A DNA stretch of 58,801 nt, taken from CAZDQL01 sp964507325 (lineage in GTDB: Bacteria > Planctomycetota > UBA1135 > GCA-002686595). The notes under the pieces were generated by a model, which saw only the letters and a list, made by a program, of their open reading frames with translations, was not told the origin of the DNA and searched no databases. This document shows positions 36,223-45,749 of the stretch, one piece after another (position 1 is the first letter of the stretch; each line of letters starts with the position of its first letter). The stretch is from assembly GCA_964507325.1 (NCBI GenBank), contig CAZDQL010000035.1, positions 1-58,801 of the forward strand, given 5' to 3'. The translations under genes and the position numbers were made by a program.

Positions 36223-38580
36223 TCACTCCCGGAGCAGCACCCACTCCAGGGCACGGATCTCCCCGACGTCGACCCTCACCGGGCGCGAGGCCATCCGGAA
36301 GCCAGCGGCGACGACCTCGACCGTCCACTCGCCGGGGGCCAAGGGCGGCAGGGGGGCCACGCCGTCCCCGCCGGTGAAGGGGGCGGGGTGGTAGGGGAGG
36401 GAGTGGCCCACGGCGTCGCGCAAGCGGACCCTCGCCCCGGAGACGGCCCGGCCCTCCGCGTCCACCACGCGCAGGGTGATCCGGCCTCCGGCCACGGCGG
36501 TCAGATCGCGCACGACCTCGCGGGTGCCCTCGACGGTCAGCGGCGGGGTCACCGTGCATCCCACTTCGAAGGTGTCCCCGAGCAGCGCCAGGGCGAAGGT
36601 CCCGGACCCGACTCCCTCGAAGCGGTACTCCCCCGAGGGTCCGAGGGGCGCGGTGGCGAAGAAGGAGGTCCCTCCGCCGTCCAGCTTCTGCACCAGCACG
36701 ACACTCGAACCGGAGGGGAGCTCCCCGCCGTCGGCCAGACGCGCGCGGCCGCGCACCACCCCCGGGGGCAGGCGCAGGTCGAAGTGCAATTCACCGCGAG
36801 CGGGGACGGTCACGGTCGCGTAGAGGATGGGTGCGTCGACCCGGGGGCTCTGGTAGAGGACGTAGCGTCCCGCCGGGACGTTGGTGAACTCGTAGCGGCC
36901 GCGGGAGTCGGTGGTGGTGGAGATCCAGTTCTGGAAGAACCCGGGGCGCTCCTGGGCGACGGGCGCCAGCGCGATGTGGCGGCCGGAGACGGGCCGCCCG
37001 TCCGCGCCGGTCAACTCGCCGAAGACGTTCCCACCGCTCACCGGGGCGAGGAAGTCGACCCGCTGCGGGCCCACTCCCTCGAGGTGCACCTGGCGCACCT
37101 CGTCCAGCGGCTGCTCCCCCTCGATCAGCAGGGCGACGTAGTCCCCCGCCGGCAGGTCGTCGATGGCGTAGTCACCCTGCGCGTCGACCTCCCCATAGCC
37201 GTAGGTGAAGACCGGCTGATGGCGGTCGAGAGCCAGGCGACTGAGAATGACCACCGCGCCGCTGCGCGCGCCGCCGTCGGGCCCCTCCACGCGCCCCTCG
37301 ACGCGGCCTCCCGGGGCGAGCTCCACCTGGGGCAGGGACCGCACAGGGTCCACGTCGCTGGGGATGGCGGGCTCCAGGGTGAAGGGCGCCGTCCAGGACG
37401 GCGCGTACCCCTCGGCACTGACGCGCAGGTGGTGCCCCCCGACCGAGAGGTGGGGGAGCTCGTAGCGGCCGGAGGAGTCGGTGCGGGTGTTGGCCAGGGG
37501 CAGGCGTTCGAGGTCCCGGCAGCAGAGCTCGAGGACCTGCTGGGGGACGTCGAACTCAGCCACCACCAGCGCCCCCGCGATCGGGGCGCTGGTGGCCCGA
37601 TCGACGACGTAGCCGGTCACCGTGCGCCCCGGGGAGAGCGCGATCTCCAGCGGGACTTGCGCCCCCGCCTCGAACAGCACCCCGCTGCGGCGCCAGACCG
37701 CCAACCCTTTCGCCTCGACGAAGACCCGGTACGCCCCCGGATCGATGCCCTCCAGCCGGAAGGCGCCGCCGGCGTCCGTCACCGGGTGGGGGACGGGCTC
37801 GGCGATCTGGGGCAGGGGCAGCTCGGGGCGCAACCAGAGGATGTACCGCTCGACCGGCCTTCCCGTCGCAGCCCGAAGCACCCGGCCCATCAGGGTGGCC
37901 CCGGCGAGGGGCGCGTCGCCGGGAGGGGCATCGAGCCCCTGCCCCGCGTCCTGCGCTGGACCCGCAGGCGCGCGCCCACCGGCGAGGGCCCCGCTCCCGT
38001 CCAGGGCGGCCGCGACCGAGCTGCCGGCGAGCCGGTGTCGGCCGGGCCCCAGCGCGCGCCGGGCCTCTGCGGGGGAGGAGAGCCAGGCTCTTCCCGAGTG
38101 GATGGCGAGCTCGAAGGCCTCCAGCGACTCCTGCCGCTGGAGGGTGAGGTGGGTGGCGCCGGCCAGCTCCAGCGACCTCTCCTGTCCCAACGCGAGGAGG
38201 AGCGCCCTCCCCGCCGGAGTGGCGACCTCCAGGAACTGCAGTGCTTCGTCGACGGGGACCGGCTCGCCGCTGGCCCGCTCCCAGGGTGCGGCCGGCGCAC
38301 GCCGCAGCAGGATCTCGCCGCGGGCGAGGAGTCCCTGCCGGTCCGATTCCCCGGCGGAGCGGCTGGCGAGCTGGGCCTGCCAGAGGAGCAGACCCGCCGT
38401 GACCAGTGCCACACAGAGGGCGGCGAGTGCCAACGGACGCAGGCGGAGCCGGGGCGCACGGCGCCGCGCGATCCGCTCGAGGAAGCTCGCCCGCAGGCGG
38501 AGCACGAAGGCCTCGCGCGGGCGCACGGGCCGGTAGCGCGCCAGGAGCGCGCGCAGGTTGTCCTCCAGGATCGGATTCAA
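36223..38580 (-). CDS. FecR-like membrane protein with six CpdR domains, partner of the adjacent ECF sigma factor
   Basis: 785 residues. The first ~45 are cytoplasmic and basic; one membrane helix follows (LALAALCVALVTAGLLLW). Next is a FecR-like part (LQFLEVATPAGRALLLALGQE ... ELAIHSGRAWLSSP) and then six carboxypeptidase-regulatory-like units (for example GRVLRAATGRPVERYILWLR...GIDPGAYRVFVEA). I chose TTG at 38578-38580: it overlaps the sigma stop (TTGA) and has GGAGG six bases upstream. By topology and coupling it is the likely anti-sigma or sensor for the upstream sigma factor. The frame remains open upstream for ~800 codons, but those are antisense shadows. Confidence 0.82.
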   Translation of the reverse strand: MNPILEDNLRALLARYRPVRPREAFVLRLRASFLERIARRRAPRLRLRPLALAALCVALVTAGLLLWQAQLASRSAGESDRQGLLARGEILLRRAPAAPWERASGEPVPVDEALQFLEVATPAGRALLLALGQERSLELAGATHLTLQRQESLEAFELAIHSGRAWLSSPAEARRALGPGRHRLAGSSVAAALDGSGALAGGRAPAGPAQDAGQGLDAPPGDAPLAGATLMGRVLRAATGRPVERYILWLRPELPLPQIAEPVPHPVTDAGGAFRLEGIDPGAYRVFVEAKGLAVWRRSGVLFEAGAQVPLEIALSPGRTVTGYVVDRATSAPIAGALVVAEFDVPQQVLELCCRDLERLPLANTRTDSSGRYELPHLSVGGHHLRVSAEGYAPSWTAPFTLEPAIPSDVDPVRSLPQVELAPGGRVEGRVEGPDGGARSGAVVILSRLALDRHQPVFTYGYGEVDAQGDYAIDDLPAGDYVALLIEGEQPLDEVRQVHLEGVGPQRVDFLAPVSGGNVFGELTGADGRPVSGRHIALAPVAQERPGFFQNWISTTTDSRGRYEFTNVPAGRYVLYQSPRVDAPILYATVTVPARGELHFDLRLPPGVVRGRARLADGGELPSGSSVVLVQKLDGGGTSFFATAPLGPSGEYRFEGVGSGTFALALLGDTFEVGCTVTPPLTVEGTREVVRDLTAVAGGRITLRVVDAEGRAVSGARVRLRDAVGHSLPYHPAPFTGGDGVAPLPPLAPGEWTVEVVAAGFRMASRPVRVDVGEIRALEWVLLRE

Positions 38581-39203
38581 TCCAGGCCTCCACGCCGCTT
38601 GGCCAGAAGGGTGAAGACGCGGGTGAAGGCGGTGCGCGCCCGGTGCAGGCGGGACTCGGCGGCCTTCACCTGCTGCCCCGCTGCGCGCGCCATCTCGGGG
38701 ACCGTGCGGCCGTCGACGTACTTGGCGATCAGGGCGCGGCGGTAGTCGGGGGGCAGGGAGGAAAGGGTGGCGCCGACCAGCTCCGCCGTCTCGCGCGCTT
38801 CGAGGACCGCCTCGGGCAGGGGCTCGCGCTCGATCTGCGCCAGGATGGCGTCGATCTCCGCGTCGGCGTCCGCCAGGAGGTCCTCCAGCGGGATCGCCGT
38901 GCGCTTGCGCCGGCGGGCCCGGATCTTGTTCTTGGCGATGCCGCAGAGCCAGGTGTGCAAGCTGGAGCGGCCGTCGAAGGAGGTCAGCTTGTCGACCGCC
39001 ACCAGGAGGGTGTCCTGCACCAGGTCCTCCGCCAGGGCCCGATCGCGACCCACCCGGTAGAAGACGAACTCGAAGAGGCTGTCGAGGTGGCGCGTGAAGA
39101 GCGCCTCCGCGGCGTCGCGATCCCCGGCGAGGATGCGATCGCGCACGTTCAGGTCCCTGGCGTGGGCCCGGTCGGGAGGAGGGTCGGGATCGCGCGGGCG
39201 CAT
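38577..39203 (-). CDS. ECF-type RNA polymerase sigma factor
   Basis: 208 residues from ATG; GTG at 39212 is possible. Region 2 contains RALAEDLVQDTLLVAVDKL and SSLHTWLCGIAKNKIRARRRK; region 4 contains LPPDYRRALIAKYVDGRTVPEMA and KAAESRLHRARTAF. The order sigma-FecR/CpdR, with overlapping stop and start, points to a cognate pair controlled by an extracytoplasmic signal. It lies immediately after the antiporter gene. Confidence 0.92.
   Translation of the reverse strand: MRPRDPDPPPDRAHARDLNVRDRILAGDRDAAEALFTRHLDSLFEFVFYRVGRDRALAEDLVQDTLLVAVDKLTSFDGRSSLHTWLCGIAKNKIRARRRKRTAIPLEDLLADADAEIDAILAQIEREPLPEAVLEARETAELVGATLSSLPPDYRRALIAKYVDGRTVPEMARAAGQQVKAAESRLHRARTAFTRVFTLLAKRRGGLD
38587..38591 (-). 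promoter_or_regulatory. Ribosome binding site fixing a TTG start
   Basis: GGAGG with a 6-base spacer to the TTG of the FecR/CpdR gene, inside the last codons of the sigma gene. It supports translational coupling. Confidence 0.7.
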
Positions 39204-39212
39204 CGCTACCAC

Positions 39213-41087
39213 TCAGTGCCCCGGGGCGCGGGGACCCTTCCCGGTTTGCTGCGTTTCTCCCTCTGCGCTCGGACTCCCGGAGCCCTCCCCGGCGTCCTCC
39301 TCGGCGGGGACCAGACCGATCAGGAGCACCCCCACCGCCAGCTGTGGCGGCTCCCGGGCGGTGAGGACCTTGGCGCGCCCCTCCCCGTCGACCGCCAGGA
39401 GCGCCACCGCATCCGGACCGTGGTGACTGCGCCAGGCCGCGGCGTCGAAGGTCTCGGTGAGGCTCGTCCCGCGCACCTCGAAACCGCGGGCCATGCGCCG
39501 CTCGAGACTGCCGAAGGAGGCGTCCGGATCGAAGAGGGCGCGCCCGCGCAGATCGTTCGACCCCCGGTCCCGCTGCGCCCCGCGCTTGCCGGGGACGAGC
39601 TGGTAGCAGTGGCTGCGGCCCAAGAGCTCGGCGAGGGAGAGGCAGGCCAGGCTGTTGACCTCGTCGTTCGGCGTCAGGGCGAAGAGCCTGCCCACGCCCC
39701 CCAGGGGCAGGGAGTGGACCACCTCCCGGTTCAGGGCGTCCCCGTGGACGGCGTGCAGTCCGGCGAGGCGCGCTTCGGAGACGACGCGGCGGTTGGTGTC
39801 GACGAGCAGGGCCGCCAGCCCCGCCTCTCCGAGCGCGCGCGCCAGGGCGCGGGAGAAGCGACCGCCCCCGACCAGCACGATCCCCTGGGGGGAGGCTTCC
39901 GCCAAGCCCAGGCGCCGGGCCAGCAGCGGAGCCCCCAGCCCGTAGATGGCGACGGTGGCGATGATCACCAGAAAGGCGAGGGGGGCCAGGCGCTCCGCCC
40001 CCGGCACGACCCCCTCGAGCTGGGCTCCGAAGAGGGCCGAGATCGCCGCGGCCACGATCCCGCGCGGCGCGAGGGCCGCGAGCAAGAGGCGCTCCTTCGG
40101 AGGCAGGGAGCTGCCGAGGGTTCCCAGGAAGACCGCCGCCGGGCGCACCACGAGCACCAGGCTGGCCACGAAGAGCAGCCCTCCCGCGCCGACTCCGCGC
40201 AACGCGGCCAGATCGATGCGCGCCGCCAAGAGGATGAAGAGCGCCGAGAGCAGGACCGTGCGCAGGTTCTCCTTGAAGGCCACGATGTGGCCGACGGGGA
40301 CCCGCCGCTGGTTGCGCACCCAGAGGCCGATCAGGGTGACCGCCAGCAGCCCCGATTCGCTCTGCCAGTGGTCCGCCAGGGCGTAGGTCCCCAGGGCCGC
40401 GGCCAGGGCGGCGGGCGCCTGCAGGGGATCGGGGATCCAGCGCCGCCGCAGGGCCAGGGTGAAGGCCCAGGCGACCACCCCGCCGGTGACCAGCCCCGTG
40501 GCGCCGGTGGCGAGCAGGCCCCCCAGGGTCGAGCTCACGGCCCCGCCGCCGACGGTGGCCCCCTCGCGCAGGGCCCGGAAGACGAGCACCGCCAGGATCG
40601 CGCCGATCACGTCGACGACGATCCCCTCCCAGTTGGCGATCGGCCCCACCGAGCCCTTGGGTCGCATGTGCCTGAGCAGGGGCCCGATGACGGTGGGGCC
40701 AGTGACCGACAGGATCGCGCCCAGGAGCAGGGCGGTGCCCCAGGGGAGACCGACGACCAGGTGCGCCGAAGTGGCCGCCAGGGCCCAGGTGACCGCCACG
40801 CCCACGGTTACCAGCTGCGAGAGGGCGCGGCCGATCTGGCGCAGCTCCCGGAGGTCGAGGGTCAGGCCCCCCTCGAAGAGGATCACGGCCACCGCCAGGG
40901 AGACCAGCGGGAAGAAGAGGTCCCCCAGGAGGTCGTCCCCGACCCAGCCGAGCCCCGGTCCCGCCACCAGCCCCACCGTGAGCAGGATCAGGATCGAGGG
41001 CACCTTCAGGCGCCAGGCGACCCACTGGGCCCCGATCCCCGCCACGGCGATGCCGGCCAGGCGGGCGAGCAGGGCCTCGGCGCTCAT
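39213..41087 (-). CDS. Cation:proton antiporter with TrkA-N domain (KefB/CPA family)
   Basis: 624 residues. About 12 helices include FEGGLTLDLRELR, GAILSVTGPTVIGPLL and LAALAPRGIVAAAISALFG, the latter close to CPA1/CPA2 ion-binding helices. A Rossmann TrkA-N domain follows (GIVLVGGGRFSRALARALGE...LLVDTNRR) and a further C-terminal regulatory part. Probably a nucleotide-gated K+ or Na+/H+ antiporter. It ends 9 bases before the ATG of the sigma gene, so the two could be cotranscribed. Confidence 0.87.
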   Translation of the reverse strand: MSAEALLARLAGIAVAGIGAQWVAWRLKVPSILILLTVGLVAGPGLGWVGDDLLGDLFFPLVSLAVAVILFEGGLTLDLRELRQIGRALSQLVTVGVAVTWALAATSAHLVVGLPWGTALLLGAILSVTGPTVIGPLLRHMRPKGSVGPIANWEGIVVDVIGAILAVLVFRALREGATVGGGAVSSTLGGLLATGATGLVTGGVVAWAFTLALRRRWIPDPLQAPAALAAALGTYALADHWQSESGLLAVTLIGLWVRNQRRVPVGHIVAFKENLRTVLLSALFILLAARIDLAALRGVGAGGLLFVASLVLVVRPAAVFLGTLGSSLPPKERLLLAALAPRGIVAAAISALFGAQLEGVVPGAERLAPLAFLVIIATVAIYGLGAPLLARRLGLAEASPQGIVLVGGGRFSRALARALGEAGLAALLVDTNRRVVSEARLAGLHAVHGDALNREVVHSLPLGGVGRLFALTPNDEVNSLACLSLAELLGRSHCYQLVPGKRGAQRDRGSNDLRGRALFDPDASFGSLERRMARGFEVRGTSLTETFDAAAWRSHHGPDAVALLAVDGEGRAKVLTAREPPQLAVGVLLIGLVPAEEDAGEGSGSPSAEGETQQTGKGPRAPGH

Positions 41088-41099
41088 CGGATCAGGGCT

Positions 41100-43244
41100 C
41101 TAGTTGCGCGCGTCGGGAAGCTGCAGTCCCAGGTGCTCCACGAGGAAGGACCAGCGGTCCGCGACCTCGTCGATCACCTGATCGCGGGAGCGCCCCGCTC
41201 CGTGTCCGGCGCGCGTCTCGATGCGGATCAGCACCGGGGCCTCGCCGACCTGGGCGTGCTGCAGCGCGGCGGTGTACTTGAAGCTGTGGGCCGGCACGAC
41301 CCGGTCGTCGTGGTCGGCGGAGGTCACGAGCACCGCGGGGTAGGGGCCCGTCGAGTCGACGTTGTGGTAAGGGGAGTAGGCGAACAGGTGGGGGAACATC
41401 TCGGGGTCGTCGGAGCGCCCGTAGTCGCTCGCCCAGGCCCACCCGATGGTGAAGAGGTGGTAGCGCAGCATGTCCATCACCCCCACCGCGGGTAGGGCGG
41501 CGGCGAAGAGGTCGCGGCGCTGGTTCAGGCAGGCGCCCACCAGGAGGCCGCCGTTCGACCCCCCCGAGATGGCCAGCTTCTCCCGGCTCGTGTAGCCCTC
41601 TTCGATCAGCCACTCAGCGGCGGCGATGAAGTCGTCGAAGACGTTCTGCTTGCGCTCCAGGGTGCCCGCCTCGTGCCACTCGCGGCCGTACTCGCCCCCG
41701 CCGCGCAGGCAGGTCACGGCGTAGACGCCCCCCAGCTCGAGCCAGGAGGCGAGGGCGGGGGAGAAGAAGGGCCGGGAGGAGACGTTGAAGCCCCCGTAGC
41801 CCCACAGCACCGTGGGGTGCGAGCCGTCCAGGGCGATCCCGGAGTGGTGGATGAGGAACATCGGCACCCGCGTGCCGTCCGCGCTCTCGTAGAAGACCTG
41901 CTCCGTCTCGTAGGCTGCGGAATCGAAGTCCAGGGCGGGGCGCCGCACTTCGGTCCTCACTCCCGATTGCACGTCGTAGCGGAAGATCGTGCCCGGCTCG
42001 GTGAAGGAGTTGAAACCGTAGAAGGTCTCTGCCCGCCGCTGGCGACCGTCGAAGCCGTAGGCGGAGCCGATCCCGTCCAGCTCGATGCTCTCCACGGGCG
42101 TTCCCGTCAGCTCGTGGACGAAGACCTCGGAGTGGGCGTGCACCAGGTAGCGGCAGATCAGGCGCCCGCCGATCAGCGAGGCGCTGCTCAGCACGTGCTC
42201 ACCCTCGGGGACGACGTCGACCAGGGGGTTGTCCGGCGCGCTGCAGTCCACCTCGACGATGCGTCCGCGCGGCGCGTCCTTGTCGGTGCGCAGCCACATC
42301 TGCCAGCCGTCGTTGCCCAAGAAGATGTACTGGGCGTCGAAGGCGTCGAAGGTGGCGACCCACTCGCCGGAGGCGCTGGGGGAGAGGTCCTTGAACCACA
42401 GGCGGTTGCGCCGCGCCGTCCCCTCGCGGCCGTGGAGCACCAGGAAGCGGCCGTCCTCGCTCTCGCGCACGTCGAAGGAGCGCTCGGGGTGGACGGGGTC
42501 CTCGTAGACCAGGGTGTCCTCCGCCTGGGAGGTCCCGAGGCTGTGGAACCAGACGCTCTGTCGACCCGCCGAGGCGGTCAGGCGGTCCTCCGTCTCGGGG
42601 TAGCGCCCGTAGTAGAAGCCGCTGTTGGCGTGGTTCCAGGCGGGGGTGGAGAAGCGCGACCACTCGATGAGGTCCTGCAGGTCCTCGCCGCTCTTCAGGT
42701 CGCGCACGCGCCAGGTGCGCCAGTCGGAGCCGCCGTCGGACTGCCCGTAGGCGAGGTAGCGGCCGTCGTGGCTGAAGGAGAGGCCCCCCAGGGAGATGGT
42801 GCCGTCCTCGGACCAGGTGTTGGGATCCAGCACCACCTCGCAGTCGCCGATCGGCGCGTCGGGGCGCTCGGCGCGCACCAGCTGGGCCTGGCTCATGTGG
42901 CCGTCGCTGTAGGTGAAGTAGTAGAAGGACCCCTCGCGGGAGGGCAGGCCGAAGCGCTCGTAGGTCCAGAGCTTCTCGACCGTGGCGCGCACCGACGAGC
43001 GCTCGGGGATGGAGCCCAGGTGCTCCTCGGTCAGACGGTTCTGCGCCTCGATCCAATGCCGCGTCTCGGCGCTCTCCCCCTCCTCGAGCCAGCGATAGGG
43101 GTCGGCCACGGCGGTGCCGTGGTAGTCGTCGACCACGTCCGCCCGCTGGGCTTCCGGATAGAGGACGCGCCCGCTGTCGGACTGGCAGGCGACGAAGACG
43201 AGGGCGGTGAAGAGGGGCGCGAGGGCGCGGGTGGGCTGGGCCAT
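41100..43244 (-). CDS. Prolyl oligopeptidase family (S9A) lipoprotein
   Basis: 714 residues. Lipobox VFVAC; a seven-bladed propeller region opens with DYHGTAVADPYRWLE. The alpha/beta-hydrolase domain has nucleophile Ser in ISGGSNGGLLVGACLNQ, Asp in VTSADHDDRVVPAHS and His in RAGHGAGRS. It cleaves short peptides after Pro, here on the periplasmic face of a membrane. AGGAG lies 5 bases before the ATG. Confidence 0.93.
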   Translation of the reverse strand: MAQPTRALAPLFTALVFVACQSDSGRVLYPEAQRADVVDDYHGTAVADPYRWLEEGESAETRHWIEAQNRLTEEHLGSIPERSSVRATVEKLWTYERFGLPSREGSFYYFTYSDGHMSQAQLVRAERPDAPIGDCEVVLDPNTWSEDGTISLGGLSFSHDGRYLAYGQSDGGSDWRTWRVRDLKSGEDLQDLIEWSRFSTPAWNHANSGFYYGRYPETEDRLTASAGRQSVWFHSLGTSQAEDTLVYEDPVHPERSFDVRESEDGRFLVLHGREGTARRNRLWFKDLSPSASGEWVATFDAFDAQYIFLGNDGWQMWLRTDKDAPRGRIVEVDCSAPDNPLVDVVPEGEHVLSSASLIGGRLICRYLVHAHSEVFVHELTGTPVESIELDGIGSAYGFDGRQRRAETFYGFNSFTEPGTIFRYDVQSGVRTEVRRPALDFDSAAYETEQVFYESADGTRVPMFLIHHSGIALDGSHPTVLWGYGGFNVSSRPFFSPALASWLELGGVYAVTCLRGGGEYGREWHEAGTLERKQNVFDDFIAAAEWLIEEGYTSREKLAISGGSNGGLLVGACLNQRRDLFAAALPAVGVMDMLRYHLFTIGWAWASDYGRSDDPEMFPHLFAYSPYHNVDSTGPYPAVLVTSADHDDRVVPAHSFKYTAALQHAQVGEAPVLIRIETRAGHGAGRSRDQVIDEVADRWSFLVEHLGLQLPDARN

Positions 43245-43321
43245 GGGGACTCCTGGTCGCGGAACTCGGACCCGGAGTGTAGGGCTCCGGGGCCGCGAGT
43301 CACACGGGGTGCCCCGTGGGC

Positions 43322-44428
43322 TCAGCCGAGCTTGTGGCCGCAGGAGCCGCAGAAGGTGGCGTCCGGGGCGACCGCCTCGCCGCAACCGGTGCAGAAGGCG
43401 GAAGCGTCCTCGGCAGCGGCCTTGAGGGGCTTCCCGCAGCCGCTGCAGAACTTGCCCGGGGGAACCACCGCCTGGCAGGAGCCGCAGGTGACGCCGGGGG
43501 TGGCGGGGGCCAGGCGCTCCCCCCCCTGGGAATCCCGCACCAGCATCTGGGCCATGCCGAAGCCGACGCCGAGGGCCGCGCCACCCAGCATGCCGCCTCC
43601 TTCGCCACCGGCGCCGCCGCCGCCCTTGGCCATCCCCTCACCGGCTCCCATCATCGCCTTGCCGGAGGCGAACTTCTGGTAGCCCTCGACGCCGCCCACG
43701 GTGCGCAGGTACGCCGCGTCGCGGTAGAGGGTCTTCAGGTTGTCCGCGTCCTCGTCGTCGATGCCGATGACGAAGTTGCCGAAGCGCACGATCTCGACGC
43801 CGTAGGACTCGACGTGCTTGCCGAGGGAACCCAGGGCGGTGACCTCGATCTCTTCGGTGTAGGCCCCCGAGGTCACGTCCAAGAGGGGCCACTTTTCCTT
43901 GACGATCAGCTCGGCGATGCCGTCGCGCAGGACCTTCAGCACCTGCTCCTTGAGCCAGGCCTTGACCATGAAGGACTCGGCGCGCCCCATGCCCACCAGC
44001 CCCACGATCAGCTTCTGCGGATCGGTGACGCGGAAGCTGAACTCGCCGTGCAACATCGTTTCCACCGGGACCCCCGACTTGGGATCCTCGACGTGCCCGA
44101 TGCGGCCGCCGAACTTGATGCCGGGGTGCTCCCGGACGTTGACGAAGAAGACCTCCGCCTGGAAGACGTTGCCCCCGGTGAAGCTGTCGACCAGGTTGGA
44201 GAGGAAGGGCAGGTTGGAGGTGTCCAGGGTGTAGCGCCCGGCGTCCATCACCTCGACCACCTGGCCGTCTCGAAAGAAGACCGCCTTCTCGTCGGCGTCG
44301 ACCGTGAGCTGGGACTTCATCGGGATCGTCCGGTCGGGGTGCTTCCAGACGATCTGCGACTTGGTCCCGTCGGGACGGGCGACCATCATTTCCTGCGTGC
44401 CGCGGCGGAACCAGTCGATGACTCCCAT
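43322..44428 (-). CDS. SPFH-domain protein with C-terminal double zinc ribbon (YdjI-like)
   Basis: 368 residues. Residues ~1-270 are an SPFH/virion-core-like domain (ESQAVFF-type start DADEKAVFFRDGQVVEV, GKHVESYGVEIVRFGNFVIG). A Gly/Met-rich linker leads to two zinc ribbons (CGSCQAVVPPGKFCSGCGKPL and CTGCGEAVAPDATFCGSCGHKL). Proteins of this design organise membrane microdomains; YdjI of Bacillus recruits a PspA homologue. No pspA lies in the window. Confidence 0.88.
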   Translation of the reverse strand: MGVIDWFRRGTQEMMVARPDGTKSQIVWKHPDRTIPMKSQLTVDADEKAVFFRDGQVVEVMDAGRYTLDTSNLPFLSNLVDSFTGGNVFQAEVFFVNVREHPGIKFGGRIGHVEDPKSGVPVETMLHGEFSFRVTDPQKLIVGLVGMGRAESFMVKAWLKEQVLKVLRDGIAELIVKEKWPLLDVTSGAYTEEIEVTALGSLGKHVESYGVEIVRFGNFVIGIDDEDADNLKTLYRDAAYLRTVGGVEGYQKFASGKAMMGAGEGMAKGGGGAGGEGGGMLGGAALGVGFGMAQMLVRDSQGGERLAPATPGVTCGSCQAVVPPGKFCSGCGKPLKAAAEDASAFCTGCGEAVAPDATFCGSCGHKLG

Positions 44429-44621
44429 GGGTGTGCTCCGGGATAGGGGCTCGGTCGGACTCGTGAAGGGCTGCCCGTGGGGGGCGAGGGCGATCCAGGG
44501 TACTACGGTGCCGCTGGCGATGCATTCACGCCGCCCCGGGGCGCGGCGCACACGGGATTCCCGATCTCCCTCAATCCGGCGCGAGTCCCGCGCCGATGCT
44601 GCGACCACAGGAAGAAATGCC

Positions 44622-45119
44622 ATGGCAGAGCTGGGATCCGTGGGGGGTCCGCTGCGAACGACGCGCTCCACCGTGGGGGCGGTGAGGCGCTCGGCCAGGG
44701 GACCCAAGGTGCGCTCCGAAGCCCGGGGCGAGGGGCAAGTGACGCCCCAGGGAGGCGCTGCTCGCGCGGCCGCCCTGGGGAGTGGGGGGGGAGCGTCGAC
44801 GCAGGAGCGCCTGCTCGAAGCGCTGCGCGCACGTCAGATCTCCACTTCCGACGGTCCGCGCTCGGGTGGACTCGGGGACCCCCTGCACGTGCAGCGCAAC
44901 ATGCGCAACGACCTGGTCACCACCCTCGCTCACCACGAGCCTCCCACGGAGGGCCGGGCGATCGCCGCCCGGACCCACCGCGCCCTGCGCAGCGGCCGCG
45001 ACGCCCAGGTCGAGGACCTGGTGCAGTCGACGCGGGCCCACCGCAGCGCCCTGCGGGAGCGGGCGGAGCGGAGCTACCGGGAGACCGCCGGGATCGACCC
45101 CGACGCCCGCTTGGCGTGA
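44622..45119 (+). CDS. Hypothetical protein (165 aa)
   Basis: I do not recognise it. The first ~60 residues are Arg/Gly/Ala-rich and probably disordered; the rest is helical with many charged residues (TQERLLEALRARQ, AQVEDLVQSTRAHRSALRERAERSYRE). No signal peptide. AGGAAG is placed before the ATG. It is the first of three same-strand genes leading to the MamK-like actin, separated from the next by 132 bases. Confidence 0.6.
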   Translation: MAELGSVGGPLRTTRSTVGAVRRSARGPKVRSEARGEGQVTPQGGAARAAALGSGGGASTQERLLEALRARQISTSDGPRSGGLGDPLHVQRNMRNDLVTTLAHHEPPTEGRAIAARTHRALRSGRDAQVEDLVQSTRAHRSALRERAERSYRETAGIDPDARLA

Positions 45120-45142
45120 GGTAGGTGGGTCAGGATGAGCCG

Positions 45143-45162
45143 CGGGGGGGGCCCGTCCCCCG
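45143..45162 (+). terminator. Weak GC hairpin
   Basis: CGGGGG and CCCCCG arms around an 8-base loop, about 25 bases after the stop of the small hypothetical gene. No U tract. Confidence 0.3.
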
Positions 45163-45251
45163 GTCGGCCCCGTTGATCAGCTTCTGCGCGGACCTCCACT
45201 CCCGCGGTGGCGTTCAACTGCTATAAGAGGGTGGGAATTCGCCCCGCCCCC

Positions 45252-45749
45252 ATGTCCGTCTCCTCGAACGCCTTCCGGGGCAGCAATGTCTGCCACCGGA
45301 TCGAGCTCTCCATCCCGCCCAGGCGCAGCCGGAACAACGGCTCCCGGGTGCAACCCCGCCCCGCCCGGGCGGCGGCGCCGGCGCCCGTCTCGCCGCCGGA
45401 GCCGCGGGTCGTCGAGCCGGTGGTCCGGGAGGCGGAGGTCGAGCAGGTCCAGGCTCCGGAGCTGGAGCCGGAGCCGGCCGCCCGGGAGGCCCTCAGCGCC
45501 CGGGAGCGGGCCCAGCGCCGGGAGATCGACCTCCTCAATCGGCGCCTGGACAAGGTGCGGGCGCTCCTGGAGGAGCGGGAAGACGAGCTGCGCGGGCTCC
45601 TGGCGGTCAAGGCGGTCGATCCTGGGCTCGCTTCGGAGTACCGCGAGGTGCAGGGGCTGGAGGACGGCGCCCGCCACGCCGCCCTCAAGCGCCAGCTGAT
45701 GGCCGCGATCTTCGAGGCCAACCTGGTGCTCCAGGCCGGGATGGACTAG
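45252..45749 (+). CDS. Small coiled-coil protein sharing its C-terminal module with a GGDEF-like protein
   Basis: 165 residues from ATG; a GTG at 45207 is an alternative. Residues ~40-85 are a Pro/Glu/Val-rich linker. The last 77 residues are a coiled coil starting REIDLLNRRLDK and ending with YREVQGL and LKRQLMAAIFEANLVLQ. The same module closes the GGDEF-like protein at 50208; by hand I count 38 identities in 72 ungapped positions. It lies 195 bases before the MamK-like gene. The function is unknown; the module may be a docking or oligomerisation tail. Confidence 0.7.
   Translation: MSVSSNAFRGSNVCHRIELSIPPRRSRNNGSRVQPRPARAAAPAPVSPPEPRVVEPVVREAEVEQVQAPELEPEPAAREALSARERAQRREIDLLNRRLDKVRALLEEREDELRGLLAVKAVDPGLASEYREVQGLEDGARHAALKRQLMAAIFEANLVLQAGMD

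Noticed and set aside
38581..41025. The open minus-strand frame upstream of the FecR/CpdR gene (making a 1600-codon ORF)
   Set aside because: The upstream ~800 codons are low-complexity Gly/Arg/Pro shadow of the antiporter and sigma genes; the real start is the TTG at 38580 with its own ribosome site.
45207..45251. GTG at 45207 as start of the small coiled-coil protein
   Set aside because: It has no ribosome site; the ATG at 45252 gives a more natural N-terminus, though the choice is not certain.
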